Of a stretch of 64,000 nucleotides of DNA, positions 44,794 through 52,644 are shown piece after piece. Position 1 is the stretch's first letter, and the number at the start of each line of letters is the position of its first letter. The DNA comes from Quisquiliibacterium transsilvanicum (GTDB lineage Bacteria > Pseudomonadota > Gammaproteobacteria > Burkholderiales > Burkholderiaceae_E). The DNA is taken from NCBI RefSeq assembly GCF_014202215.1, contig NZ_JACHGB010000001.1, positions 1 through 64,000 of the forward strand, read 5' to 3'. Under the pieces are notes generated by a model. It was given only the letters and a program-made list of their open reading frames with translations, did not search any database and was not told the DNA's origin. The translations under genes were made by a program, and so were the position numbers.

Positions 44794-45549
44794 TCAGGCG
44801 GCGCGACGGCGGCGGGAGACGAAGCCCATTGCACCCAGCGCGAGACCGGCCAAGGCCAGCGTGCCCGGCTCGGGGACGAACACGGCGCTGACGTCGCCGG
44901 TCACGAAGATCGGGTTGGTGCCGGAAAACTGGTCGTTGTCGCCGTTGACCTGCACGTTGATGTAGAACGGGCTCGGATCGAAGAAGTACGCTGCGCCTTC
45001 CGGAGTCAGCGTGAAGTTCGTGAACTTGAAGTCATACGCGCCCGGGGCGGCCGTGAGGTCGCCGCTGCCAGAGGTCAGGTCGGTCGTGAAGGCGACTTCG
45101 TAGTCATCGGTGGTCGTGCCGCCACGGACCGCGTTGTAGCCGGCGTCAAAGCTCAGCGTCGTGTCCTGGTCGGGGTCGATGTACAGCGTGAACGCACCCG
45201 TTGCACCAGTGAAGTTGGCGCCGGCGTAAGTTCCCTGGGCGCTGAACAGCGCGTAGAGCTGGTAGCCGCCGAGCGCGTTGATCTGGACCGGCGCGACGAG
45301 ATTCGCGCCTTCGTTCTTGTAGAACGCATTGAACGTGGCGTACGCGCTCGCGGTGAACGTGGTCGCGCTCGTGAGCGTGACGTACTCGGCGAAGCCGCCG
45401 TTCAGCTTGTCGGCCGTGAAGGTGTTCACAGCGTTGCCGGGCACGGAACCTTCGGCAACCTGGAAGTCCATGAATTCGGCGGAAGCAGGCGCCGCAGCAA
45501 AGGCGAAGGCAGCAGCCACTGCGGCGGAGGTGAGAGTGCGTTTCAACAT
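44794..45549 (-). CDS. pepA: Flocculation-associated PEP-CTERM protein (PepA-like)
   Basis: A 251-residue exported protein. The signal peptide is MLKRTLTSAAVAAAFAF plus AAAPASA. The mature part begins EFMDFQVAEGSVPG and NTFTADKLNGGFAEYVTL, a pattern typical of PepA of floc-forming betaproteobacteria. The C-terminal sorting signal has VPEPGTLALAG, a hydrophobic helix and the basic tail RRRRAA. XrtA at 31882 is the predicted processing enzyme. AGGAG lies six bases before the ATG at 45547-45549. A sigma-54 promoter and an intrinsic terminator bracket the gene, so it is monocistronic. PepA is known as a matrix protein needed for flocculation in Zoogloea-type bacteria; identity here is by resemblance. 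Confidence 0.88.
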   Translation of the reverse strand: MLKRTLTSAAVAAAFAFAAAPASAEFMDFQVAEGSVPGNAVNTFTADKLNGGFAEYVTLTSATTFTASAYATFNAFYKNEGANLVAPVQINALGGYQLYALFSAQGTYAGANFTGATGAFTLYIDPDQDTTLSFDAGYNAVRGGTTTDDYEVAFTTDLTSGSGDLTAAPGAYDFKFTNFTLTPEGAAYFFDPSPFYINVQVNGDNDQFSGTNPIFVTGDVSAVFVPEPGTLALAGLALGAMGFVSRRRRAA

Positions 45550-45619
45550 GTGTTTCTCCTCTGGGAGGTCGGTGACTAAGGCGCCGCAATCATTTGGGCC
45601 TGCCTTGCGCGATACATCA

Positions 45620-45635
45620 TGCACGTGGCGTGCCA
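45620..45635 (-). promoter_or_regulatory. Sigma-54 (-24/-12) promoter of pepA
   Basis: On the minus strand the sequence is TGGCACG-CCAC-GTGCA, against the consensus TGGCACG-N4-TTGCW: one mismatch, with GG and GC exactly 12 bases apart. Transcription should begin near 45609, giving a 60-base leader before the ATG. The window also encodes PrsR, a sigma-54 activator with GAFTGA. In related floc formers pepA expression depends on RpoN and PrsK/PrsR, which agrees. Confidence 0.85.
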
Positions 45636-45693
45636 GCTCCTGAAAACGTATATAAAACAACGAGATAGAAGATCTTCTGAGGCCTGGCTGAAT

Positions 45694-45722
45694 GGGTGGT
45701 GTAAAGGATTTCGACACCACCC
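45694..45722. promoter_or_regulatory. Inverted repeat upstream of pepA, candidate PrsR enhancer site
   Basis: GGGTGGTGT and ACACCACCC form a perfect nine-base inverted repeat with 11 bases between. Its centre (45708) is about 99 bases upstream of the predicted pepA start, the usual distance for a sigma-54 activator site. Assignment to PrsR is inference. Confidence 0.6.
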
Positions 45723-45937
45723 AGATGGCCTCACGCCGGTGTCCGGTGGTTGGCCAGCCGGTGCGCCCGATGGCCACGGGGCACCGGCCGACCGAAGGCG
45801 CCTGCGAGCTCCCGCGCGGCGCGTAAAATTTCGCGAAACTCCCTGTCGCCCTGGTCCCGGTGGACCGCGTGGGGTGCCGCCCGCAGCCTTGCGAGCGCGC
45901 GAACCGAACGAACAGGCGGCGGCACGCGCCGAACGAG

Positions 45938-46639
45938 ATGCCCTTGAGCAACGGACAGGATTCGCCCGTACGGAAGAAAACCCGCGAAGAAATCGCCCAA
46001 GCCTATTCATCCGAGCCCTGGTGGTACGACGTTCGCGGCTTCCTTATCCTCACATTCGCCTATCGGAGCACGCTGTGGAACCAGCTGCGCTTCTTCGGGC
46101 CGAACATGGGCGCCAATCACCTGGAGGTGGCGATCGGCACCGGCACGCTGTTCGAGATGATCCTGGGCTGGCGCCGGCGCAAGGGGCTGCCCAGGGTGAA
46201 GGTCACCGGAGTTGACTATGCCGAGTCCATGCTGGCGGGGGCGATGCATCGATTCCGGCGCGAGCCGGACATCGCGCTCGAGCACGCCGACGTGGCCGCG
46301 ATGGATTTCCCGGACGACTTTTTTGACACCGCCAACGTTGCCAACGCGGTCCACTGCTTCCCGGACGTTGCCGGCGCGCTGCGCGGCATCCACCGGGTGC
46401 TCAAGCCGGGCGGCACGCTGGCGGCCAACGTGCTGCTGTATCCGCGCGGGCCGCAGCCCTTCCGGGGGATTGCGCAGCGCATCAATGACTGGGGCATCCG
46501 CAAGGGCATCCTGGTGACGCCCTACGAGCAGGCGGACATTCGCGCCCGCTTCGTGGCCGCGGGATTCGAGATCGTCCGCGAGGAGGTCTCGGGCAACTGC
46601 TACAACCTCCTGGCCGCCAAGCCGGCGCGCCGGGGCTGA
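45938..46639 (+). CDS. SAM-dependent methyltransferase (first of two)
   Basis: A 233-residue class I methyltransferase. Motif I is EVAIGTGTLFEMILG near residue 58, the acidic post-I motif is KVTGVDYAESMLAGA, and FFDTANVANAVHCFPDV plus GIHRVLKPGGTLAANVL complete the methyltransf_11 pattern. The glycines of motif I (GTGT) differ from the usual GxGxG. ATG at 45938-45940; the substrate is unknown. It is separated by nine bases from a second methyltransferase gene and is divergent from pepA. Confidence 0.82.
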   Translation: MPLSNGQDSPVRKKTREEIAQAYSSEPWWYDVRGFLILTFAYRSTLWNQLRFFGPNMGANHLEVAIGTGTLFEMILGWRRRKGLPRVKVTGVDYAESMLAGAMHRFRREPDIALEHADVAAMDFPDDFFDTANVANAVHCFPDVAGALRGIHRVLKPGGTLAANVLLYPRGPQPFRGIAQRINDWGIRKGILVTPYEQADIRARFVAAGFEIVREEVSGNCYNLLAAKPARRG

Positions 46640-46648
46640 AGGGGCCGC

Positions 46649-47503
46649 ATGCTGCCCGTACCCAAGATCGTCTGGCTGGAGATGACCAGCCCGCAGCGCC
46701 CGGCACGCATCACCGAGCCCGAGGCGATGACCGACGCCGAGCAGGTGGCGTCCTACGTCAAGGCCTACGAGTGGGGCGGACCCACCTCGGCACTGCAGTT
46801 GCATCACATGCGCGAGCTGGCTTCGCTGATCCGGCCGGGCGACGTGGTGGTGGACCTGGCCTGCGGGCCGGGGCCGCTGCTGCTGGAGCTTGCGCCGCTC
46901 TACCCGGAGGTGGAGTTCATCGGAGCGGACCTGTCGCCGACGATGCTGGAGCACCTGCAGCGCGCTGCGCGCGAGCGGGGGCTTTCCAACGTCTCGGTGC
47001 TGCAGGAGGACATCCGCACGCTGCCCTCGTTGGAGGGCAGGAAGGTGGACCTGGTGATCTCCACTTCTGCGCTGCACCATCTGCCGGACGACGACAGCCT
47101 GCGGCAGGTGTTCACGCGGATGAACTCGCTGCTGGGGGCCGACGGCGGCTTCTACCTGTTCGACTTCGGGCTGCTGAAGTCTGCGCGCACCCGCGAGATC
47201 TTTGTGGCCGAGGTGGCCAAGCTCGCGCCGCCGATCACCGCGCATGACTACGACGTGTCGCTGCAGGCGGCCTATCCGGTGGACTACGCGCTCGAGAGCG
47301 CGCGCGCCGCGCTGCCGCGGCCCTACGTGGAGGCGCCCTGTGCCTTCGTCGACTTCTTCTACTTCTTGCAGACCGCGCCGCGCACCACGCCCTCGCCGAA
47401 GGTCCAGGCCCGGCTGGACGAGATCTGGCGCGGGCTGTCTGTACCGATGAAGGCGGAACACGCGATGCTGCGGATGCTGCGGCGCAGGAGGGAGGTGCGG
47501 TGA
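46649..47503 (+). CDS. SAM-dependent methyltransferase (second of two)
   Basis: A 284-residue class I methyltransferase. Motif I is VVDLACGPGPLLLELA near residue 71, FIGADLSPTMLEHLQRA gives the acidic motif, and DLVISTSALHHLPDDDS the later one. An additional C-terminal region (CAFVDFFYFLQTAPR) extends it beyond the basic fold. It appears co-transcribed with the previous methyltransferase; such pairs can act on one lipid, quinone or glycan substrate, but nothing here identifies it. Confidence 0.82.
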   Translation: MLPVPKIVWLEMTSPQRPARITEPEAMTDAEQVASYVKAYEWGGPTSALQLHHMRELASLIRPGDVVVDLACGPGPLLLELAPLYPEVEFIGADLSPTMLEHLQRAARERGLSNVSVLQEDIRTLPSLEGRKVDLVISTSALHHLPDDDSLRQVFTRMNSLLGADGGFYLFDFGLLKSARTREIFVAEVAKLAPPITAHDYDVSLQAAYPVDYALESARAALPRPYVEAPCAFVDFFYFLQTAPRTTPSPKVQARLDEIWRGLSVPMKAEHAMLRMLRRRREVR

Positions 47504-47635
47504 GCACCGAGCCAGCGAGGCATTCGTATCGACGAACGGCGGCAGCAATGCCTCTGTTTCCTGCGCGACGTCACGTGACGCTTACCGCTGGATCTGGTTC
47601 GGGGTGCTAAAGTCATCGACACGTTGGAGGATGCC

Positions 47636-47866
47636 ATGGCAGTCACCGCAAGGTCCCTGGGAATCGACAAGCTCGACCTGAACGAAAGGCTGGCCCTCGT
47701 CGAGGAAATTTGGGCGACCATCTGCGCCGATGCGCGGCGATTCCCCCTCAGCCAGTCTCAACGAATCGAGCTGGATCGACGGGTCGCTGACGATGACGAA
47801 TTCCCCGACGACGTCGTTTCGTGGGATGAGGTCAGGGCATCGATTCGAGTTCGTCTCGGACGATGA
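47636..47866 (+). CDS. Antitoxin of a ParE-type toxin-antitoxin pair (addiction module component)
   Basis: A 76-residue acidic protein of the putative addiction module family: LNERLALVEEIWATI near residue 15 and PLSQSQRIELDRRVADD further on are its hallmarks. The ATG at 47636 has GGAGG five bases upstream; a TTG at 47624 is within the site itself. The stop overlaps the toxin start (ATGA). It is expected to bind and neutralise the toxin and to repress the pair. Confidence 0.88.
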   Translation: MAVTARSLGIDKLDLNERLALVEEIWATICADARRFPLSQSQRIELDRRVADDDEFPDDVVSWDEVRASIRVRLGR

Positions 47867-48159
47867 CCGTCAGGATCGTATTCCGACGGGCGGCAAGCGC
47901 CGAGTTCGAGGAAGCTGCGATCTGGTATGAAAGTCAGCGTCACGGCCTCGGCGATGAGTTCTCGTCCGAGGTTGGCCTGGCGATCGAGAAGGTGGCGGAG
48001 AATCCCGCGCGTTACCCCGTGGTGTTTGGCGACATCCGGAGAACTGCTACAAGGCGCTTCCCGTTCGCGATCTATTTTCGGGTCCGCGAGAGCGTCGTGG
48101 TCGTGCTTGCTGTTTTCCACGGCCGACGTGACCCCAGCGTATGGAAACGTCGCGCGTGA
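47863..48159 (+). CDS. ParE/RelE-superfamily toxin
   Basis: A 98-residue basic protein with the ParE/RelE fold signature: FRRAASAEFEEAAIWYESQ at the start, SSEVGLAIEKVAENPARYP, then RRFPFAIYFRVRESVVVVL and the terminal FHGRRDPSVWKRR. Toxins of this type poison gyrase (ParE) or cleave mRNA (RelE); the subtype cannot be settled by reading. Coupled to the antitoxin; the 3' end is ten bases from the convergent ThiF gene. Confidence 0.9.
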   Translation: MTVRIVFRRAASAEFEEAAIWYESQRHGLGDEFSSEVGLAIEKVAENPARYPVVFGDIRRTATRRFPFAIYFRVRESVVVVLAVFHGRRDPSVWKRRA

Positions 48160-48168
48160 CTGCTCGGC

Positions 48169-49065
48169 TCAGCCCGCCGGCCCCCGCCGCGGACTCTTGA
48201 GCACCCGCCGCGCGATCGCAATCGCGAGCTTCTGCAGCGGGTTCGCGTTGCCGAACGGCCGCCAGGTGCGCACCAGCCGGCAGCGGTAGGCGTCGAAGTG
48301 CATTCCCCACGGGGCGGCGAGCACCTTGCCGCGGCCCAGCATCATCTTCAGGGCCTCTGTGGCGGCGATGCCGGCGGCCAGCTCGCAGGCCATCGGCGTG
48401 GACGGGCCCCGGTGCTCGGCCAGGTTGGCGGCCGAAGGGTCGACGAGATAGGTGCGCTGCAGCAGGGCCGGTGACAGCCCGATCAGGAAGCGGATGGCCA
48501 TCTCTTCCTCGGTGGTGCAGCCTTCGAGCCGGAAGTACTCCTCGAAGCTCATCCGCCCCGGCAGGAAGTTGAGCAGCGCGGCGCCCATGCCCAGGGGCGC
48601 GACGGTGATCGCCGGGATGCCGCGGCGGTGGCACTCGGCGAAGACGGCGCGGCGGGCATCGAAGGCGAAGTAGTCGAGTGCGTCGACGTAGACCGCGACG
48701 CCGTCCAGGAAGGCCGAGAGGTTGCCGGCATGGACGCCCTCCGGGAACACGCGGATGTCCAGCTCGGGGTTGATGTCGCGCGCCATCTCGGGGAGCACTT
48801 CCGCCTTGGGGCGCCCCAGGCTGCTGGTGCGGGCGCCCGCCTGGCGGTTGAAGTTCACCAGGTTGAAGTGGTCGAAATCCGCGACATTGAAGGCGCCGAC
48901 CCCGAGCCTGGTGAGCGTGAGCAGGTGCGAGCCGCCGACGCCGCCCATTCCGGCGATGGCCACCCGCTTGCCGCGCAGCGTCCCCTGCTCCTCGCGGGTC
49001 ACCCACCCGATGTTTCGGGAGAAGGCCTCGTGGTAGGAGAAGCTGGGGACGGCGGGCTGCTGCAT
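48169..49065 (-). CDS. ThiF/MoeB-family E1-like adenylyltransferase
   Basis: A 298-residue protein with the E1 nucleotide-binding motif VAIAGMGGVGGSHLLTLTRLG near residue 34 (read as AGMGGVGGSH), FNVADFDHFNLVNFNRQAGA with the acidic and arginine residues that contact ATP, and VYVDALDYFAFDARR. It adenylates a C-terminal carboxylate of a ubiquitin-like or small sulfur-carrier protein, or a free acid. No CxxC zinc pairs are present, unlike MoeB/ThiF proper. The partner protein is not in the window. ATG at 49063-49065; a longer frame in another register here is a shadow. Confidence 0.85.
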   Translation of the reverse strand: MQQPAVPSFSYHEAFSRNIGWVTREEQGTLRGKRVAIAGMGGVGGSHLLTLTRLGVGAFNVADFDHFNLVNFNRQAGARTSSLGRPKAEVLPEMARDINPELDIRVFPEGVHAGNLSAFLDGVAVYVDALDYFAFDARRAVFAECHRRGIPAITVAPLGMGAALLNFLPGRMSFEEYFRLEGCTTEEEMAIRFLIGLSPALLQRTYLVDPSAANLAEHRGPSTPMACELAAGIAATEALKMMLGRGKVLAAPWGMHFDAYRCRLVRTWRPFGNANPLQKLAIAIARRVLKSPRRGPAG

Positions 49066-49190
49066 GGGGTCCGGGGCGCGATGTAAGGGAACCGGACGAC
49101 TTTAGCACTCCGGTCGGGCGTGGGAAAATGCGTGTGTCCTGGCGATCTCGGGAGATTGGTCCTGATCGCCGCAACCAACCGGGAGGTGCG

Positions 49191-50420
49191 GTGCGCAGCT
49201 GGTTGACCGACCTTCTCCTGGCGGCGCGCGACATCTTGCGTCAGCCGCGGCGCTCCGCGCTGGCCGGCGTGGCAATCTCGGGCGGAGTGATCGCGCTGAT
49301 GCTCGCCGGCGGCTTCGTCGAGTGGAATTTCTGGAACTACCGCGAAGCCACCATCCATTCCCAGCTCGGCCACCTGAGGGTGCACAAGGAAGGCTTCACG
49401 CAGGCAGGGCAGGCGGATCCGTTCGCCTTCCTGCTGCCGGAGAAGGCGCCGCAACGGGCAGAGATCGCCCGGCTGCCGGGCGTGAAGGAGGTGGCGCCGC
49501 GGCTGTTCTTCAGCGGGCTGGTGTCGCTGGGCGACGCCACCGTGTCCTTCGTGGGGGAGGGCGTGGAGCCGGGGCGCGAGCGGGAGCTCAGCGGCGGGCT
49601 GCGCATCCTTGAGGGCAGGCAGCTCACCGATGCGGACACCGACGGCCTGCTGGTGGGCGAGGGGCTGGCCGCGAACCTGGGCGTGAAGCCGGGCGACCGG
49701 GTGGCGCTGGTGGCCAACACCGAGGCGGGTGGCGTCAACGCCATCGAGGCTACGGTGACCGGCATCTTCTCGTCAATCTCAAAGGCCTACGACGACGTGG
49801 CGCTGCGCCTGCCGCGGGCGGCTGTGGCGAAGCTGCTGCGGGCGGACGGGGCGCACGCCTGGGTGCTGCTGCTGGACCGCACCGACCGCACCGACGAGGT
49901 CTTCGAGGCGCTGCGCAGCCGCTTCGCCGGCAGCGGCCTGGAGTTCAGCCGCTGGATCGACTCCTCCGACTTCTATCGCAAGAGCCGCGACCTCTACGCC
50001 AAGCAGGTCGTGATCATGAAGCTGATCATCGGGATCATCATCGTGCTGTCGATCAGCAACTCGCAGATGATGAGCGTGATCGAGCGCACCGGCGAGGTGG
50101 GCACCGCGATGGCGCTTGGCAGCTCGCGTGCCACGGTGCTGCGCCGCTTCTTCATCGAGGGCCTGGTGCTGGGCGTGGCGGGGGCGGCCGCAGGCGTGGT
50201 GCTGGGGCTGCTGCTGGGCTGGACCATCTCCTGGATCGGCATTCCCATTCCGCCGCCGCCGGGCATGGCGCATGGCTATGACGGGGAGATCATGGTGACG
50301 CCCGGCATCGTGGCCGACGCGGTGGTACTGGCGGTGCTCACCACCTGCGCGGCCAGCGTCTACCCGGCCTGGAAGGCTTCGCGCCTGGTGATCGTCGACG
50401 CCCTGCGCTTCAACCGTTGA
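49191..50420 (+). CDS. FtsX-type ABC transporter permease (first of two)
   Basis: A 409-residue inner-membrane protein of the LolC/MacB topology: one membrane span near residues 24-45 (SALAGVAISGGVIALMLAGG), a periplasmic domain of about 220 residues, then three spans (VIMKLIIGIIIVLSIS; EGLVLGVAGAAAGVVLGLLL; IVADAVVLAVLTTCAASV). GTG at 49191 is chosen because GGGAGG lies just upstream. The next gene, 13 bases away, is a related permease; the ATPase is at 54556. It would move a lipid or lipoprotein from the inner membrane. Confidence 0.88.
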   Translation: MRSWLTDLLLAARDILRQPRRSALAGVAISGGVIALMLAGGFVEWNFWNYREATIHSQLGHLRVHKEGFTQAGQADPFAFLLPEKAPQRAEIARLPGVKEVAPRLFFSGLVSLGDATVSFVGEGVEPGRERELSGGLRILEGRQLTDADTDGLLVGEGLAANLGVKPGDRVALVANTEAGGVNAIEATVTGIFSSISKAYDDVALRLPRAAVAKLLRADGAHAWVLLLDRTDRTDEVFEALRSRFAGSGLEFSRWIDSSDFYRKSRDLYAKQVVIMKLIIGIIIVLSISNSQMMSVIERTGEVGTAMALGSSRATVLRRFFIEGLVLGVAGAAAGVVLGLLLGWTISWIGIPIPPPPGMAHGYDGEIMVTPGIVADAVVLAVLTTCAASVYPAWKASRLVIVDALRFNR

Positions 50421-50433
50421 GGCGGCACCCGAG

Positions 50434-51645
50434 ATGCTCAAGCTCGCCCTGAGGAACCTGCTGCGCCAGCGCACCCGCACCGCGCTGACCCTGGCGGCGA
50501 TCGTCTTCGGCGTGGCCGGGCTGGTGCTCAGCGGAGGCTTCGTGCGCGACATCTTCGTGCAGCTGGGCGAGGCGGTGATCCACTCGCAGTCCGGTCACCT
50601 ACAGGTGGCGCGCGAGGGCTTCTTCACCCATGGCTCGCGCAAACCCGAGGATTACCTGATCGAGAACGGGGGCGCGATCGCGGCGAAGGCGCAGGCGCTG
50701 CCGGGAGTGGAGCGGGTGATGGCCCGCGTGCTGTTCTCCGGGCTGATCAACAACGGCCGGGCCGACCTCGCGATCGCGGTGCAGGGCGTGGAGCCGGGCA
50801 AGGAGGCCGCGCTGGGCAGCCATCTGATGCTCTCCAGCGGCCGGCGGCTCACCGATGACGACGCTTACGGCATCCTGCTCGGGCAGGGGGTGGCGCAGGC
50901 GCTGCAGCTGGCGGTGGGCGACCGGGTGGTGCTGGTGGCGAACATGCACGGCGGCGGGCTGAACACGCTGGACCTCGAGGTGGTGGGCACCTTCCAGACC
51001 TTCTCGCGCGACTTCGATGCCCGCACCGCGCAGATCTCGCTGCCCGCGGCGCGCGAGCTGCTGGATTCGCGGGGGGTAAACACCCTGGTTGTGGAACTGG
51101 CAAGCACTCCGGACACCGACCGTGCAGCCGGGCAGCTGCGCGCCGCGCTGGCGGGCTCGGGGCTGGAGGTGCGCGCCTGGCCGGACCTCAACGACTTCTA
51201 CGCCAAGACCGTCACGCTGTACGAGACGCAGTTCGGCGGCCTGCGGCTGATCATCCTGGCGATGGTGCTGCTGTCGGTGGTCAACAGCGTGAACATGGGC
51301 GCCTTCGAGCGGCTGGGCGAGTTCGGCACGATGATGGCGCTTGGAAACCGGCATGCCGACGTGGTCCGGCTGATCGTCACCGAGAGCGCGCTGCTGGGGG
51401 TGGTGGGATCGGTGCTGGGCGTGCTGCTGGGGGTGTTGCTGGCGCTGCTGATCTCGGCGGTGGGCATCCCGATGCCGCCGCCGCCGAACGCCAACGTGGG
51501 CTATGTCGCGTCGATCCGTGTGGTGCCCTGGGAACTGGCGCTGGCCTTCGGCATCGGTGTGGCGGCCACGGTGGCGGCCTCGTTCGTGCCGGCGCGGCGC
51601 CTGCTCAAGGTGCCGGTGGTGGACGCATTGCGCCAGAACGTCTGA
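50434..51645 (+). CDS. FtsX-type ABC transporter permease (second of two)
   Basis: A 403-residue homologue of the preceding permease. It shares the layout: TALTLAAIVFGVAGLVLSGG as first span, a periplasmic domain, and three C-terminal spans (LRLIILAMVLLSVVNSVN; LLGVVGSVLGVLLGVLLALL; LALAFGIGVAATVAASFV). Both have HSQ(L/S)GHL(R/Q)V near residue 55, indicating an ancient duplication. The two probably form a heterodimer like LolC/LolE. Operonic with the first permease. Confidence 0.88.
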   Translation: MLKLALRNLLRQRTRTALTLAAIVFGVAGLVLSGGFVRDIFVQLGEAVIHSQSGHLQVAREGFFTHGSRKPEDYLIENGGAIAAKAQALPGVERVMARVLFSGLINNGRADLAIAVQGVEPGKEAALGSHLMLSSGRRLTDDDAYGILLGQGVAQALQLAVGDRVVLVANMHGGGLNTLDLEVVGTFQTFSRDFDARTAQISLPAARELLDSRGVNTLVVELASTPDTDRAAGQLRAALAGSGLEVRAWPDLNDFYAKTVTLYETQFGGLRLIILAMVLLSVVNSVNMGAFERLGEFGTMMALGNRHADVVRLIVTESALLGVVGSVLGVLLGVLLALLISAVGIPMPPPPNANVGYVASIRVVPWELALAFGIGVAATVAASFVPARRLLKVPVVDALRQNV

Positions 51646-51672
51646 AGGGAGCCAGTCGACCGTGTCTGCCTG

Positions 51673-51692
51673 GGTCGCCGCCGTTGGCGACC
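51673..51692. terminator. Hairpin between convergent permease and FeeM-like gene
   Basis: GGTCGCC and GGCGACC form a perfect seven-base stem with a six-base loop in the 54-base gap between convergent genes. There is no T run on either side, so it could be a factor-dependent terminator or an RNA-stabilising hairpin. Confidence 0.4.
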
Positions 51693-51699
51693 GGGGCGT

Positions 51700-52479
51700 T
51701 CAGGCCGCAGCCCGCGCCTCCGGGCTCAGCAGGCGCTTGAGCAGCGCGGCCTCCTCCTTCGGCGAGAAGAAGTAAGGATAGAGCGAGCGCATCGACTTCG
51801 TAAGCTCACGGCGACCGCCGTAGCGTGCCACCTGCTCCTCGCCCCAGTCCAGGGGGAGCATCAGCAGCACCGCGGGGGCGCCGACGCGGGGGCAGATACG
51901 CTCCGGGCCGTGGGCCTTGAAGCCGAGCATCCTCCGGTAGAAGAGGACGTGGCGGGGATTCACCTCGGCCAGCAGATGGGAGGCGCCAAAGCGACGGCGC
52001 GCGAACAGAAAGGCGACATGGAACATCATCGCCAGCAGGTCCAGCGAGTGTTCGCTCCGGTCGATGGCAAACCGCGTGAACTCACACAGGCACGCACCTG
52101 AGGCGCGCAGTTGGTCGATTTCCTGCGGGTACAGCGACTCGACGCTCATGCCGGCGGGGGAGTCGATGCCCACGGTGATGGTTGCCACGGCGTGACCGTC
52201 GTCGTAGGCGATCAGGGTGAGGCGGTTGGGATCGTCCGGCAGGGGGGCACTGGAGTAGCCGCGCCAGCCATACATTTTGTGGATCAGGTAGCTGGCGTGG
52301 CTGCGCCTGCCATGGGTATCGGCGGTGCGGATCGCGAAGCGCCCGGAATTGCTGGCGGGCAGCTCGATGAGGGGTTGCGCGTCCGTTTCTGCGAGGACGT
52401 GACCGGCTTCGACAGATTCGAGGCCCGGCAGGTCATTGCCGACGCCGGCAAATGACCGTGCGTTGAAGGAGTTTTCCAA
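51700..52479 (-). CDS. N-acyl amino acid synthase-like protein (FeeM type, copy 1)
   Basis: A 259-residue GNAT-fold protein of the FeeM/NAAS group. Motifs are SHASYLIHKMYGWRGY near residue 60, EIDQLRASGACLCEFTRFAID near 125 (read as ACLCEFTRFAID), LLAEVNPRHVLFYRRMLGF near 173 and RICPRVGAPAVLL. Such enzymes join a long-chain acyl group, usually from an acyl carrier protein, to an amino acid; they are known to co-occur with PEP-CTERM/exosortase systems. The TTG at 52479 is the only plausible start before the conserved region. A hairpin lies directly over the ribosome-binding region. Confidence 0.82.
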   Translation of the reverse strand: MENSFNARSFAGVGNDLPGLESVEAGHVLAETDAQPLIELPASNSGRFAIRTADTHGRRSHASYLIHKMYGWRGYSSAPLPDDPNRLTLIAYDDGHAVATITVGIDSPAGMSVESLYPQEIDQLRASGACLCEFTRFAIDRSEHSLDLLAMMFHVAFLFARRRFGASHLLAEVNPRHVLFYRRMLGFKAHGPERICPRVGAPAVLLMLPLDWGEEQVARYGGRRELTKSMRSLYPYFFSPKEEAALLKRLLSPEARAAA

Positions 52480-52485
52480 CGGCTT

Positions 52486-52511
52486 CCATTCCCTAAAGGG
52501 GCCGGGAATGG
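52486..52511 (-). promoter_or_regulatory. Inverted repeat covering the ribosome-binding region of FeeM copy 1
   Basis: CCATTCCC and GGGAATGG form a perfect eight-base stem with a ten-base loop. On the mRNA the 3' arm overlaps the purine-rich GGAATGGAAG just before the TTG start, so the folded leader could limit translation. No ligand domain is recognisable. Confidence 0.4.
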
Positions 52512-52601
52512 GAAAGCTTGCAGGCTCCCGGCAGCGGAAGTGTAGCGTAAAGGAAGAACTGGATTGACTTCAAACCGGCAATTTAGTACCGCGCGTCGAT
52601 T

Positions 52602-52619
52602 TTGGCCGGTCTTGGCCGG
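52602..52619. repeat. Tandem direct repeat TTGGCCGGT x2 upstream of FeeM copy 1
   Basis: Two copies of TTGGCCGGT, ten bases apart (start to start), lie in the gap between the two FeeM-like genes. One helical turn of spacing would suit a cooperative DNA-binding protein. The role is unknown. Confidence 0.35.
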
Positions 52620-52644
52620 TTCATGCCTTGACAACTGGCTTGAA

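Larger units (their letters stand above)
45550..45937. other. 388-base divergent intergenic region between pepA and a methyltransferase
   Basis: The half near pepA holds its leader, the sigma-54 promoter and the inverted repeat. Between about 45740 and 45937 I see no clear promoter, only a near-palindrome CGCGTAAAATTTCGCG at about 45820. No convincing small gene or RNA was found. Confidence 0.6.

Noticed and set aside
45755-45772. TGGCCAGCCGGTGCGC as a sigma-54 promoter for the methyltransferase at 45938
   Set aside because: The GG-to-GC spacing is one base short and the -24 block deviates; spacing is strict for sigma-54.
48047-49234. A 395-codon minus-strand frame overlapping the ThiF gene
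   Set aside because: The 298-codon frame in the other register contains the E1 motif and normal composition; the longer frame is Arg/Pro-rich.
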